This document shows positions 37,858-49,319 of a DNA stretch of 64,000 nt, in pieces. Position 1 is the first letter of the stretch; every line of letters begins with the position of its first letter. A model generated the notes under the pieces. It saw only the letters and a list, made by a program, of their open reading frames with translations. It was not told the origin of the DNA and ran no database searches. Location: contig NC_133010.1 in assembly GCF_048564905.1 (NCBI RefSeq), positions 3,031,501-3,095,500 of the forward strand, written 5' to 3'. Source of the DNA: Vicugna pacos. Lineage: Eukaryota > Chordata > Mammalia > Artiodactyla > Camelidae. Position numbers and translations under genes: made by a program.

Positions 37858-37945
37858 AACACTAACCCTGCACTCAGTGTAGACTAAGCCTTTTATGTAC
37901 ACAATTCATTAGGTCTCCACACCCCTGCAAGGTGGCATTAGCACT
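37858..37945 (-). repeat. MIR fragment, antisense
   Basis: 'tttatgtacacaattcatta' and 'ctccacacccctgcaaggtg' match antisense MIR (cattatctcatttaatcctc ... acaacaaccctatgaggtag). Confidence 0.5.
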
Positions 37946-38019
37946 CATACAACCATGAAACCAGTGACTATAAAACAGTCACAAGCCTTCCTCTCCAGCA
38001 TGAGGTAGCAAAACCAGCA

Positions 38020-38517
38020 AGGATTTTCAATGACAAAAGCCAAAATCATATATTTTTGGGAAAGAAAGCAAATGAAACACTGAAGAACAGTAAACCAAAA
38101 GAGCAGATGGAATGGAAAATTTTATTGAAGAAAGCAATGATTGATTCAATTAAAACAGGTAATGTCCCTGGTATAATTGAACCATGAATCCAAATTTTTT
38201 GGAAAGTGGGTTGTGAAATTACTGTCTCATTTAATATTGGAATTCCTAGTTGGACCAATTTGATATGCATCACTGGTGTGAGGTTAGATATTTAGACAAA
38301 TAACAACATTCCTATTCTTTAAGTTAACAGGAAACATATCACAGGACTCCAGATTTAGGGAGAGAATGCAAACAACAACAATCATACTCCATCAAGTAAG
38401 GACACGTGTCCCTGCATCACCAAAGCAATGAGAATTTGCACACAGAAAACACAGTTCTCCAATTGTGACAAAGACGAGACTGTGATCCATGAATTACAAG
38501 AACAAGCAACTGTTTAA
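38020..38517 (+). pseudogene. Near-open lysine/asparagine-rich stretch, possible decayed coding sequence
   Basis: One plus-strand frame (AGG at 38,020 onward) gives protein-like text such as 'FLGKKANETLKNSKPKEQME' and 'MRICTQKTQFSNCDKDETVI', with four stops between 38,187 and 38,358 and then about 51 open codons to a stop at 38,515. A purine-rich strand gives such lysine- and asparagine-rich readings easily, so this may be chance. No family is recognised and no acceptor or donor brackets the stretch. I list it only because it is longer than expected for AT-rich DNA. Confidence 0.2.
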
Positions 38518-39056
38518 ATGCCATGGGCAGATTTTTTTTATCATCTTGAAAACATCACTGATGTTCTAGGTAAGAAAAAGAATTGTTTTACTAACAAATC
38601 CAACTGACACAGGGGTTTTTCCAAGTGAGAAGGTGATTCCAAAAAGTGCAGTAAAATGAGTAAAGATGATCTGTGCAGTGACGGAGATGGTCTTAGACTG
38701 ACCAGCATCACGATTCCCGGTTTTACACTTGCTATCTGCTCGTCACCTCTGACACAAGAACTCAACAAATGATTTTTTCCTTTAGAAAAAAAAGATAAAT
38801 AAAATCTAACTACAAGATGTGGTATGTAAAGTGGTGATGAAGTTGTCTAACCTTATAATGCAGCCAGTGTAATGTAGCACTCATTCGGGCACTAGAATTT
38901 TTAATTCATTATTTCTTTTATACCCTCGTTCTATCCTAAAGGAGTCACTTAAAGTTTTCTACTTTATTCAACATATCTTGTGAGGGTTGTGATATACTCT
39001 GGTATGGCAGTTTTCAGAGATTTAAAATCACCTCTGTGGTTGTGGTCTGGAAAGAG

Positions 39057-39236
39057 AAGGCTCCCTCACAGCTGCGACGGAGAAGGAATCCCCGGAGTCC
39101 GCCTCCGGGCAGCTTCCGAACCGCATCTGCTTGCACATGGCACGGGACACCATCAGCAAGTGTAACTCTGACAAGGAGATTTCCCCGGGGCCTGGGAGGT
39201 GCTCTAACATTGTGAAGACACTTGTTTCCCAGTTAG
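39057..39236 (+). CDS. Putative coding exon D, unrecognised gene
   Basis: Ends at a perfect donor (TTAG|GTAAGT). The open frame reads 'GSLTAATEKESPESASGQLP', then 'NRICLHMARDTISKCNSDKE', 'ISPGPGRCSN' and 'IVKTLVSQL'. The start is uncertain: acceptors at 39,057 or 39,072 (after 'ctccctcacag') give the same frame and differ by five residues. The pyrimidine tract is weak for both. Two leading bases join the single base left by exon C (after its presumed frame break). It ends with one base of a codon. The segment is CpG-rich between AT-rich flanks, as coding exons in such regions are. Domain and function unknown. Confidence 0.5.
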
Positions 39237-39542
39237 GTAAGTCTTGGAAAAATAGTTTATTAGAAGTGACTCCCTTTGTATGTGCCTTTTGTCCTGAGAG
39301 GTTACTAATTAGCATAGAATATAAAATACCCCATAATATAAGAATTTAGGTACCACATCTTTCCATCTACCTGTCTATTTGTTTATCATATTTATAGTTA
39401 GGTTACATTTTCTATGATGTTCACTTCTGGGCACCAGAAAAGAAAGGTTACAAAATATTTATTATAAATAGGGGGGACTGGGTCTAAGGGTTAAAAACCA
39501 CTACTGCTAACAATAAAAACCATATAATAATTTTAATCTCAG

Positions 39543-39700
39543 TTGCATCAGACCTTCCAGAATTACTCCCTCAATTTCACTGTTAAAACAGTAATGGAAT
39601 CTCTGTTCTTCCAAGACTCGGGCCTGATCGCCACCCATCCAGACATCTGTCTGTGGGTCCCTACTTGTCCTCGATGCCCCCAAACACACCTTACGGGGTG
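39543..39700 (+). CDS. Possible further exon downstream of D
   Basis: After 'attttaatctcag' an open frame reads 'LHQTFQNYSLNFTVKTVMES', then 'LFFQDSGLIATHPDICLWVP', and closes at a stop near 39,697. In the next frame over the sequence continues 'NTPYGVNFLQCPYCRGNLEV', then 'PGTVQESHQPAKIK', with a CPYC pair reminiscent of a zinc ribbon, up to about 39,790. The start phase does not fit exon D directly, so either another exon lies between, or this belongs to a different or broken gene. The end is uncertain. Confidence 0.3.
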
Positions 39701-40410
39701 AACTTTCTTCAGTGCCCCTACTGTAGGGGAAACCTGGAAGTCCCAGGCACTGTCCAGGAGTCACATCAACCTGCAAAAATCAAAGTCATGTGACTGAAAT
39801 GGGACAACCCAGGTTGTGTGATAGGGCTGAAAGCTCACCAAAAACAGGTTTGGGGGCCTAACCCAAGCCCTCTGGCTCCTCACATGAAGAAGGACAGGGA
39901 GGCCCAATTAGCCACGAGACTGGGGGGCTTCATTACTCCATGAATAAAGGATTTGTGCCAGTTCCACCTTTAGATAGGGAACCCGAAAACCCAGACTTGG
40001 AAGCACCCCATCCCCTTCCCTCTGAACAAATATTCTCTCAAGACACATAGTGAGAGATGGGAGCCCTGGTGAGCTCTGGAATAAGATGCAATATGAAAGA
40101 CTGCTGGTAACATATGATGCGGAGCTCAGGCAGCCCCCAGGGCCACCAGCCCTTCTGGTACAACTGATGCCCAATCTTCCATCCACAACAATTTCTTCAG
40201 GACACTTACACACACATAACCATCACACAAAAATGATTGCTCAGACATATTTTAAGAGAAATAACATTATGAGAATGCCAAATTCATGACAAGTCAGAGT
40301 CAAGACCCCAGAGTATTTACTGAATGAGATTTCACATGTGCTCTGCAGAGAACTTTAAACCCTTAGGACACAGTCATGGAAAAATAGGCATTTTCTTTCT
40401 TTCCTCCAAG

Positions 40411-40650
40411 TTGGCTTTGCTGGAGAACTCCATAGACACAGGAAGACTCTGGATCCCACCTCTACTACTTACACAAAGGGCTCAACACGTGGAGAGGGAT
40501 CAGCGCTGGTGCGACCGGCTCCAATGTGACCACTCCCGTGCCCAGCTCCCCGAGGAGCAGAGCTCCCACCAAAGGAGCAGAGACCCCCAGGAGCAGAGCT
40601 ACCCCCACGGACACTGCAGTGCCTACAAGAATCAGGAGTCTGATGAGTGA
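40411..40650 (+). CDS. Possible terminal coding exon
   Basis: A long pyrimidine tract ending 'tttcctccaag' precedes 80 codons, the last a TGA stop at 40,648-40,650. The reading begins 'LALLENSIDTGRLWIPPLLL', is rich in Q, E, R and H further on ('QLPEEQSSHQRSRDPQEQSY') and ends 'YKNQESDE'. A canonical AATAAA follows 72 bases after the stop, which suits a last exon with a short 3' untranslated region. The start is in phase 0, which does not follow directly from exon D. Three 'ggagcagag' words make part of it internally repetitive. Unrecognised. Confidence 0.35.
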   Translation: MALLENSIDTGRLWIPPLLLTQRAQHVERDQRWCDRLQCDHSRAQLPEEQSSHQRSRDPQEQSYPHGHCSAYKNQESDE

Positions 40651-40721
40651 GACTGGGGCGGGCAAGACAGGAAGCAAGCACCGCTCCCTCAAGCTCTGCA
40701 GGTGATCTCTGTGTCATCTTG

Positions 40722-40727
40722 AATAAA
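40722..40727 (+). promoter_or_regulatory. AATAAA polyadenylation signal candidate
   Basis: Canonical hexamer shortly after the stop of the putative last exon. It supports, but does not prove, a plus-strand transcript ending near 40.75 kb. Confidence 0.35.
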
Positions 40728-42000
40728 TACAGTCAGCATTAAAGATGTTTGACAAGAGGGTAAAAGGTAAGGCCTCCCCAAATCTCCACGCATTCTTTTA
40801 GTGGGAGTCCTGTTAGAACACATGGTGACAGACGCTGGCATTACATGCGCACGTTGCCCTCAGGGCTGCAGGGGAGGCCGCGGTGCTGCCTCTGCCCCAC
40901 CTCCTTCCCTCGTCCCCCAGAACTCACAGGGGCCACTGACACGTTTCTCTGACTTTCTCTCCTTGGTATTGCTGCTCTTCTAGCTTTTAAGAGCTCATAA
41001 ACACCTCACCAGAAAATCTTTAACAATGAACCCAAATCAAATGAAATCAACCACAGATACACACTGCCTTCATCATTACTTTTCATTTTAGGACGAAATT
41101 CTTGAAGACGACTCCCTGACCTGAAGGGATGGATGGAGGAGAAAAGAAAAGAAGACAAGTATTTTGGCCCAAAAAATATGAGAGGTAACCAGATGGTGGC
41201 TAGTTTTCATCGCACCTCTCTGCCCACCCCAATTTCACATGCCCCTCCCAACTCAATTCATCAGAACTCGACTGAAGGAGACGGCTGTGCAAATTTATTG
41301 GCAGCCAAAGAAATCGCTCCAGAAACAGTCTCCCAAACCCAGCGAGAACACTGAAAGCTGACCAGTGCCAGGATCTGAGTACTAAAACACACAGACCCAA
41401 ACTCCACCCCCCTCCCTGGTGGGTGTACTTACAATGGGGGTGTCGCCACGCAATTTGTCAGCATCCAACATATAAAAATGAAAGGGACACCAGTTTTCAA
41501 CATCACAGTCCCTCTGAAACAACTGATAGTCAATTAGCGTTTATCGGCAGCAAAAGTCGATTTTCTCCCCTGCACGTGGAGGTCAACACACAGAAGAGAC
41601 TGATGATCCCCGCTGCGAGTGTAGCTAAGTGTGTCTAAGCAAACTGGCTCCATCAGCCTCCTGATGAGCAGGGAAGTGTGTGAGCCGCGGGGCTCTGCAG
41701 ACTAATGTCCAGGCAAGGAGGGCTCTTCCTTGCTTTGGGGAGAAAAACGCGGAAGCAACACTCACTGGAAATAAATTCTAATTAAAATTTCAGCTGCGGT
41801 TCCTGCAGCGTAACCCCCGCCAATAGATGAGGCTCCCTCCGTGCTGTCCAGTCATGTGAGGCAGGCTCATTATTATAACTGTGTGTTTGGTTTAGCAAGT
41901 GAATCATGTCTGTTTTCTGGAAATTACTTGAGGGTGGAAAACCTTCCAAACATGTTCATTTATTTGCTGTGGAATCTGTTTAATCTTCTTAAGAGCATTT
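40728..42000. other. Unique sequence
   Basis: Short open frames only. A strong acceptor-like run ('acttttcattttag') at about 41,092 is followed by 'DEILEDDSLT' and a stop. That could be an alternative last exon, but nothing else supports it. Confidence 0.35.
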
Positions 42001-42042
42001 ACAATGACAACCTTCTTAAATACAATGACAACCTTCTTAAAT
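42001..42042. repeat. Perfect 21-bp tandem duplication
   Basis: Two exact copies of a 21-bp unit beginning 'acaatgacaaccttcttaaa' (42,001-42,021 and 42,022-42,042). Probably a recent slippage or end-joining duplication. Confidence 0.95.
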
Positions 42043-42739
42043 AAGCATCTTTGCCCGAGAGACCTTTCCAGGCACATGCGCCGAAACCTAGGACAAACCA
42101 GAAGCAAAATCAAAACCGTTTCAGCTGCACAACACCGCAGAATGTGTCCAGTTTGAGAATCAAGGATTTTTTTCTCCATACCCTTTTACTCTTCTGCCCA
42201 AATTAATCAGCCTCTGCTGCTCTTGTATACTGAGTATTGTATGACTCATCTTCTCTGCCTGTGAAATGGAAATGGGAGATACTTCTACCGAATAAAATGT
42301 CATAGAACTAACCAGCAAAATTATATATATTAAAAAAAAAGCCAGGGCTTTATGCTGTCCAGGGTTATGAATCATTTATTTAATGTGTCAATTGCTACAA
42401 GAATAAACTTTTCTAAATGTAAAACCTCCTCAGAAATCTTCAACTACTATTCAAGAAAAAATATCTCAGAAAATTTCTGAAAAGTATTTAAAGGAAAATC
42501 ATATTTAACTGAATCATATTCTAGGCACACTGAATAAATTCTCTTTAGAGAACTCCTAGTTTTTTTTTAATGACCTATAAAAATACACCCAGTATTAATC
42601 AGTAAATCTTCATTCCTTATTTTTAAAATTCTTAAGACATGCTATTTTTCTTAAATCAAAAGAGTAGGTATTCGCAAGCCAATGGACAACGGAATTACCT
42701 AAGAAGACATTATAAAGCAGCAAGAGCAACTAGCACTTT

Positions 42740-42925
42740 GCCCAACATCCTGCCTGAGAGCCACTAGGATCATGTCATTTTGACCTGACCACTTGGAGGA
42801 GAGCTCCATCAGCCCATTTAACACATGAAGAAACTGAGGCTCTGGGTGGTCATGTTTCCTGTACTTGATGGAGCCAGGATCTAAATCCGGATCTTTGTCT
42901 ATAGAGCCTGTGCCTTTACCAGATC
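42740..42925 (-). repeat. MIR SINE, antisense
   Basis: 'tttaacacatgaagaaactg', 'aggctctgggtggtcatg' and 'gagccaggatctaaatccgg' give a clear antisense MIR. Confidence 0.7.
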
Positions 42926-44689
42926 ACACTTATATTTCTCATACTTCAAATGCACTCAGTCCCCGAGGTAACACACCTTCCTTGCATTTCTGAGAGTTTT
43001 AGGAAGTACTGAATTACGAGGACTAAGCAGACATTTTGTGTGGGCTAATTTTTTATTTTCTGATTTTCCTGAATCAGTTCAGGCTGAATTCATACTACTT
43101 ACGAGGAGAAGTCCTGAGGCAGAGGAGAGAGGGGAAGATAAGCCAGTCATAAACAATTTCAAGAGATCCAATTCATCAAGGAAGCAAAGTATTAAATAAA
43201 CCACTTCAGCAACACGCTTGTCAGTAAGCCTTGGTTTCTCTGTCTCAGCCTGAAGGAGGGTAAGCCCTCCAGCCCATCTGCCTTCCTGCCACCTACCGTG
43301 GATGATCTTGGCTCCCTCACCTGTGACACGTGTGTTCTCCAGGGAAACTTTGTAGAGATTAAACGATAATACTATATGCAAAGGGGATAATTATTTGCTA
43401 GACAGCAGGCACAAAACAAAAAATAAAATTATTTTATTTCATGAAAATGGGAGGTAGGTCTCCCAATTAAACATTCCTGATAGAATCCCAACAAGGACTT
43501 TAATTTACCTGCCAGAAATTGTAAAATAACCTTTCTTTTTTAAAGGTTGTATCCATTCTCCCTACTTTTTACCAATCCTGGCTGTTATCCTGAAAATCTA
43601 TTCCCAGAACTTGGCATCCATCTCCCATATTTAAATCCTTAAAGTTTGAAATTATGATGAAGCTTGGGCACATAAAGATTCACACCATAATTCACAGAAT
43701 AAACAAAGACCACAGGAACAGGGCCACCTCCAGACCCCATGTGCTCAGGACAGGCTCCAAACTTCATAAAATCTGATGCATGCTGTTTGAACAGAAAGAA
43801 AATTGAATGTTATCAAGGAGGCTGACACAGAGCACTGGCCGGCTCAAGAGACGACTCCTTCACCCCTCGTCTGACTTAAGTCATCTAACAGTTATCAGTT
43901 GATCTCTAACTAAAAGTAAAACAGGGGTAGGGTTGGAAAGTAACATTTTTCCTACAATATATACATATTGTCAACTAAAAATTGGCACTTGTCATCTTCC
44001 TCGGATTTGATTAAATCATGAGCCACTGCAGCTGCTGACCTTCAACGCCCTCTGAAAGTAGTTCAGGGTGGAGATCAGGAATGGGGTGCTCTGTGCTCTG
44101 GGAAAATGGGCAGAAAAGCCTTCAGATAGTTAGACATTTTCAGGAAATTTTAAGAGCCCAAATTCTTTCATCTCCTCCTATCTAGAAAAGCACTAAAATC
44201 ATTAACAGAGACACCTGCTCTTCGACTAGCAGCAGCCTCTGCCTTAACGTATACTTGACTGCACGTCCCCCTTCACTGAAATCTCATATACTGCTGAGCT
44301 CCCCCTCATCTTCAGAGCACTTCCTCCGAGCTCTCTGAGATGCTGACACCTGGGCTCTGGTTCTCATTTTGCCCCAGATAAAACAACCCACAACTCTCAC
44401 GTTGTGTGGTTTATTGACAGTACCAAAAAAATGAAGCTTACATACTTGAACTCATAGTAAACATTCAGTATAAAACATTTCTTGACTTAAATTACTTTTT
44501 AAAAGTAAATAATTATTCCATTTCTTAAATATAGCATTTTTAAATATAAATTAATAGATATTTGTGAATCTTAGGAAAATATATTTTGGAAAAATTTTTA
44601 GCTAATTAATAAAAAAGCTATTGTGTGGAGTTATAGAAATTCAGAAGTGGAAAAGAATATTATTGTAACTCAAGTTCTTGTTTTAATTG
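42926..44689. other. Unique sequence with MIR-like scraps
   Basis: The block 43,330-43,410 ('agattaaacgataatac', 'gacagcaggcacaaaac') resembles the 3' part of a MIR. Otherwise nothing was recognised and no coding frame is supported. Confidence 0.35.
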
Positions 44690-44795
44690 CAGAGATCCTG
44701 AGGCCTCAGAAGACATATAAATTTGCCTGATTTTATACACTGTCCTTTAACAGAAAGCCTAGAACTAAGATCCTGGTCTTTGAGAAACCGAGACT
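44690..44795 (-). repeat. MIR fragment, antisense
   Basis: 'gatcctgaggcctcagaaga' and 'agaactaagatcctggtctt' match the antisense MIR core. Confidence 0.45.
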
Positions 44796-45879
44796 TGCTC
44801 AGCTGGTGCAGGGTGAACTTTATGAAAATGGGTCATGAGAAAGAACCAGAATGTGGGGTCCTGGGTGAGGCAGCAGAGGAAAGGAGGGTCTCACCTGGTC
44901 GTGGGTGAGAAATAGGCTCCCGCAGTGCTGGTGTGATGGGCATCCCTCAAGTGCCTAAAAACTACTATTTAGCACACCTGCCACCGAAACGCACATGAGC
45001 TGTTTAATTAGAAGGCTGACCAGGAGGCTTTCTCAGTGACACAACAAGCTATTTTCACGTTAACTCTACAACTACAGGAAGAGAAAGAATAGAAAGCTGA
45101 TATTAATTATTAATAATTTACACCAAAAACCAAGGAATTTCCAGGAGAAATATAAAGACTTGTTGGATGTTTCATTATGTGAACTTACTGCCAATTCAGT
45201 TGTCTTAAAAATTGTTCTATAAAATATATTGTCCTTTGCTGCTCCAAATCACATTTGAAAGAAATAATGTTTCTTAAGGGTGTTTCTGGAATTTTCTTCT
45301 ATTTTCTAACACCAAATCTCAGAGCTTTAAAGAATTGCAGGGTTGGAATTTGGTCCACTCTTCTCTAGGCAATATATTGTTCCTTCAAAGAACAAGGGGG
45401 GAATCACACAGAAAAGCATTTGAGCATCAGGCTGCTTACATTTCCTCCAGAAGTCTTGGAAAATAACGTGGAAATAAACAGCAGGACAGAATCCTGGTGG
45501 GAGGGTCACTGGCTAGAAGGTGAGAACAAATGTGTTCTCCAACATGCTCTGGTAGCCACTAGTTTAAATGAACCGAGCATACACGCACCTCTACGTGAAA
45601 ATCTCAACCGTTACCAATCGCTCAGTGCAGCCCGAAGCAATGGACGGACTGCAGAGGTCCCCGGCGGCTCATAGTGGTGTCTTACACCACGTGCAGGATG
45701 ATCGGTTTCTCCCCGCCCACTCCCTCCCCTCCCCTCGAGGGAGATGGCTGGTCCACAGCTGAGCTTACCTCATAGCAAGCTGTCTCTCAGCCCTCTGTCT
45801 AAAGCAAGATAAAAGCAGGAAAGCTACCTGGGACTATACAGAACCATTCCAAAAGGGAACTGAAGCACCTTTCTTCCCT

Positions 45880-46115
45880 CCTCTCAGCTGCCTGGAATGT
45901 GGACTTGATGGTTGACCCTCAAGCAGCCACTTTGGGCCATCAAGTTGACGGGCTGAAAATAACAGGCATCTGGTTCTCTGACCCTGGGGCCTTCATGCAA
46001 GCCAGCCCTGCGGTACTGATTGCTTGACTTCTTTATGTAAGAGGGAAATACAAGTTTAGCATGTGTAAGCCACTGCTGTTATCTGGGGAGCTAGCTGTTA
46101 TACATTGCCACGGTA
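45880..46115 (+). repeat. Old interspersed repeat, family not assigned
   Basis: 'gtaagagggaaatacaagt' followed by 'gtgtaagccactgctgttat' resembles the common mammalian repeat text 'gagagaaataaacttctat ... tttaagccactgttatttt'. This is probably an LTR or DNA-transposon remnant. Confidence 0.35.
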
Positions 46116-49100
46116 AGTCCTAATAATAAAGTTAAAGATTCACCAAAAACTATTTACCAAAAAGTTAATAAATGATAAAGAGTTTCTGATTTTTGTTTTA
46201 ATGCTATGAAATGTAAATAAAATTTCAGCATATGCTACTAAAATAAGACACTGTGGAGGAAAAGCCAGAGATTGTAGAACAGAGACCCAAAGCATCCTCT
46301 TCTCCAAGGCACAGGAGGACAGCCATGACTCTACGTGACAAGGCTGGAGTCACATGGGCTCCCTGTTTTCCTTGTCTTGGGTTGTGTTTTGTTTCCGACC
46401 TTGGGAAAAATGGATAAGACTGCTGGTCAAATCATTTCAGGAACAGCTTCCATCGTGTAGAACCCATGTCTCTTCCTTTCCTCTGCCTCCTGGAATGTTC
46501 TGACACAATTAATCAGTCCAGCCTTCTAAACTGAGCAAATGGAGCTCAATCAATCTGCTTTTAGACACAGTTAAGAAATAGACATTAAAAAGCATAACTA
46601 GGAAATCTTATCTTCCAGAGGTCATTGCACAGATGAAATAGGAGAATATCTGTGAATCACTCTGTAAACACTAAGTACAATACAAACAATAGTAGTACTG
46701 ATTCTATGTCACATTCATCAAAAAAGGAAAACAGAACAGTTTTCTACCAGAAGGAGAAGGTGCTTTGCAATTTTCTGTCACTTTAATTCTTCAAAAGTTT
46801 CTATAAAATTGATGTCTTTAGAAAAATCAATGCACATTAGGGACTAATTTTAATTCCTTCATCTCCCCCGGTTTAACTCATATCAAGAATGTTACCATTA
46901 CTAGACACTTTACTTAGGAAAGCCTTTGATATACATGAGGCACAGAACACAGCAAATTGTCAGTATCACTCAGGATAGGAAACCCATGTTTGATACCCGA
47001 ATTTGAAGACATGAAGAAGATGCCTGACATGTCCCACTGACCTTTCAAGCTATTCTTTTTCAAACACTTGTTTCTTCTTGGTCCAGAACAGACATGTATT
47101 TGTTGATGTGAGACTCTTTAAGTGAAAAGGTCAACCCATCATTACCACTTTAGAGACTGAAATCTTACCCTCCTCATCCATGTGGACATAGTATCCTTAA
47201 CTGATTCCTAACATGAAAAATGACCATCGATGCCATCTCAGGATGCTCCAATGCAGAGGTTCTCTGCTGCAGTGAGGAGGAAAGAGCCGTGTGCTTCAAG
47301 ATGCACTTACTGTCTGTAGCTCACTTGGTAAGACACTGCAACTTGTCTAAGCTAAAACTTAAAAGTGGACAATAGAGACAACGTCCATGGCAAAGGGCAT
47401 TTGGAGGCTAATTCCTTAGCCCCACTTAATCGCTTCTCAAGAGCCATGGGCAATATCTTAAGAAAGGCAGCAAAGTGGTACCCAAGTCATCAAAACCTGC
47501 ACCTCCTACTAGTTGACAGTAAAGCAAGTGTCATCTTGCTCAACAGATCTCCCTGTGTCTCTACAGTGTACAGCTAAATTTTCTTTATTTTCTCGGTCGG
47601 AGGACACTCCATTTTTGAAAATCCCCCTCCTTGCAGTCAAAGTTCTTAGTTTCCCAATCACAATGCAGGCTTGAAGGGGGGATAACAGAGCTGACAAAAC
47701 ATAGATCACTATTTATTCCTTGATAAATTTTTGGCACATGGACTAAAAATCTTTCGGTCAGTTGGACATCAAGATCATATCTAATTTACACAATTGTCAA
47801 CTGTCATTTTACTACCAGCTCCTGAAACAGTCATGTGGTCACTAGGTTTTTTTTCCTTCCCTTGACCCATGGATTTGATGATTTCTAACCAGACACAATA
47901 GATTTTTGAAAAGAAATCTGTTTCACCTTTTGCTTTTAAACTAAATTTGTGTACCTGACCCTGACTTCACTCTAATATTCACAAAAAGCTATCCAAGAAC
48001 ACCCCCTTTTGACATCATCTGTAGATGTCTTGAATACACTGCTGAGCTGATTCTTCCAGATCATTAAAATATATATGTCCATTATGCTGTGGTCCTCTTC
48101 AATTTGTGGTGTTTTCAGTAATCATTACCTCTTTGAATAATTTATTACACATTTAGCATTTCTTTATCCAATTCAGTTACATTAGTATATAAGATTTCAA
48201 AAGAACTGGTTTCTCAAAATGATGATATTTAACATCTATGACCTTTTCTTAATCAAGTAATTCTATAAGGCAGTCAAGGACAGCAGTGAAAGTTGTGTGT
48301 GGTGATTGCTGCTTCAGAGTCTCCGGTCCTGCCCCATGATCTTGCATGTGTTTACACATCCTTGTGAATGTCAACACATCAGTCTATTAGGAGCTGAAAT
48401 TAAACTACCTGGATGCTAACTTTTCTTTTTAAAAACAATAAACTCAATTTCCCCTACAAATTCTTTATTGTTTCTCATACTGAGGCTCACCACTTTTCCT
48501 AATATATATGTTTGGTGGGGAGGGGGGCACAGCCTTGAAAGCCTGCAGACAGCACCAACTATATAAGGTTAACCAGAGGTGGCCATGGATGTAGTGTGAC
48601 TTCAGCCACTGAGCACGAGCACCTGCTGTCCCTCCAACTGTTCTGCCTCCATTGCTGACATCCCTGAAGGTCACTGCCTCTTGTAAAATTCTACAACATT
48701 ACAGTTCATTTATTTTTAAAGGTATCAATTTGTGAAAGTCGTCTGTTGTTTGTGTAAAATGGGGGGTACTTGCCATTGTTCATTTCAGGCTAAACTATGT
48801 CCAGAAGGACACACACACTCAGTTCTAAGTGCCCCCAAAGAAAAGTTCGAAAGGCTTCGGGACAGTGGTGACACTCAAACCTTTGGAATTTTGAGTTCTA
48901 TGAAAGTATCACTTATTAAGAAATTAAGCATTATAATTCTAGACCAAGAGAAACAGAATCCCCCACAAGTTACTTACCAGAATTTTTTTAAAGAAACTAT
49001 CTTCCCTCAAATCCAATGATAAATCAAATATCCATGGAAAGAATATAGATCAGTAATACCAAGCAACAATTTCTACACTAATGCTGATTAGCCATCAGCC

Positions 49101-49319
49101 CAAACCAAAGGACATAGAAATAAGACACCTGGAGATAAAGAGATGGAAGAGAGGTATTAAAAAACAAGAATATAAAAGAAGTAATGGCCCTATGGAAACC
49201 TGCCCACTTTTTTGAAATAATTACTTGGTTAAAGGAACTCACTCGTGAGGATTGGAAATGCACCAAGAGGAAATCTAGCAGGGAAAAGAAGCAGAAGCAG
49301 GTCTCAGTTTTCTCCGAGG
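46116..49319. other. Unique AT-rich sequence
   Basis: About 3.2 kb without a recognised gene or repeat. Open frames are short and discordant between strands. Confidence 0.4.

Noticed and set aside
40465-40692. Hydrophobic minus-strand frame resembling a membrane segment with an arginine at its edge
   Set aside because: It is the complement of the plus-strand candidate exon with 'ggagcagag' repeats, which translates antisense as leucine-rich text. No immunoglobulin-like exon was found nearby.
47310-47345. 'tgtagctcacttggtaagac', resembling a tRNA box A
   Set aside because: No box B or cloverleaf follows, so it is not a tRNA gene or a clear SINE.
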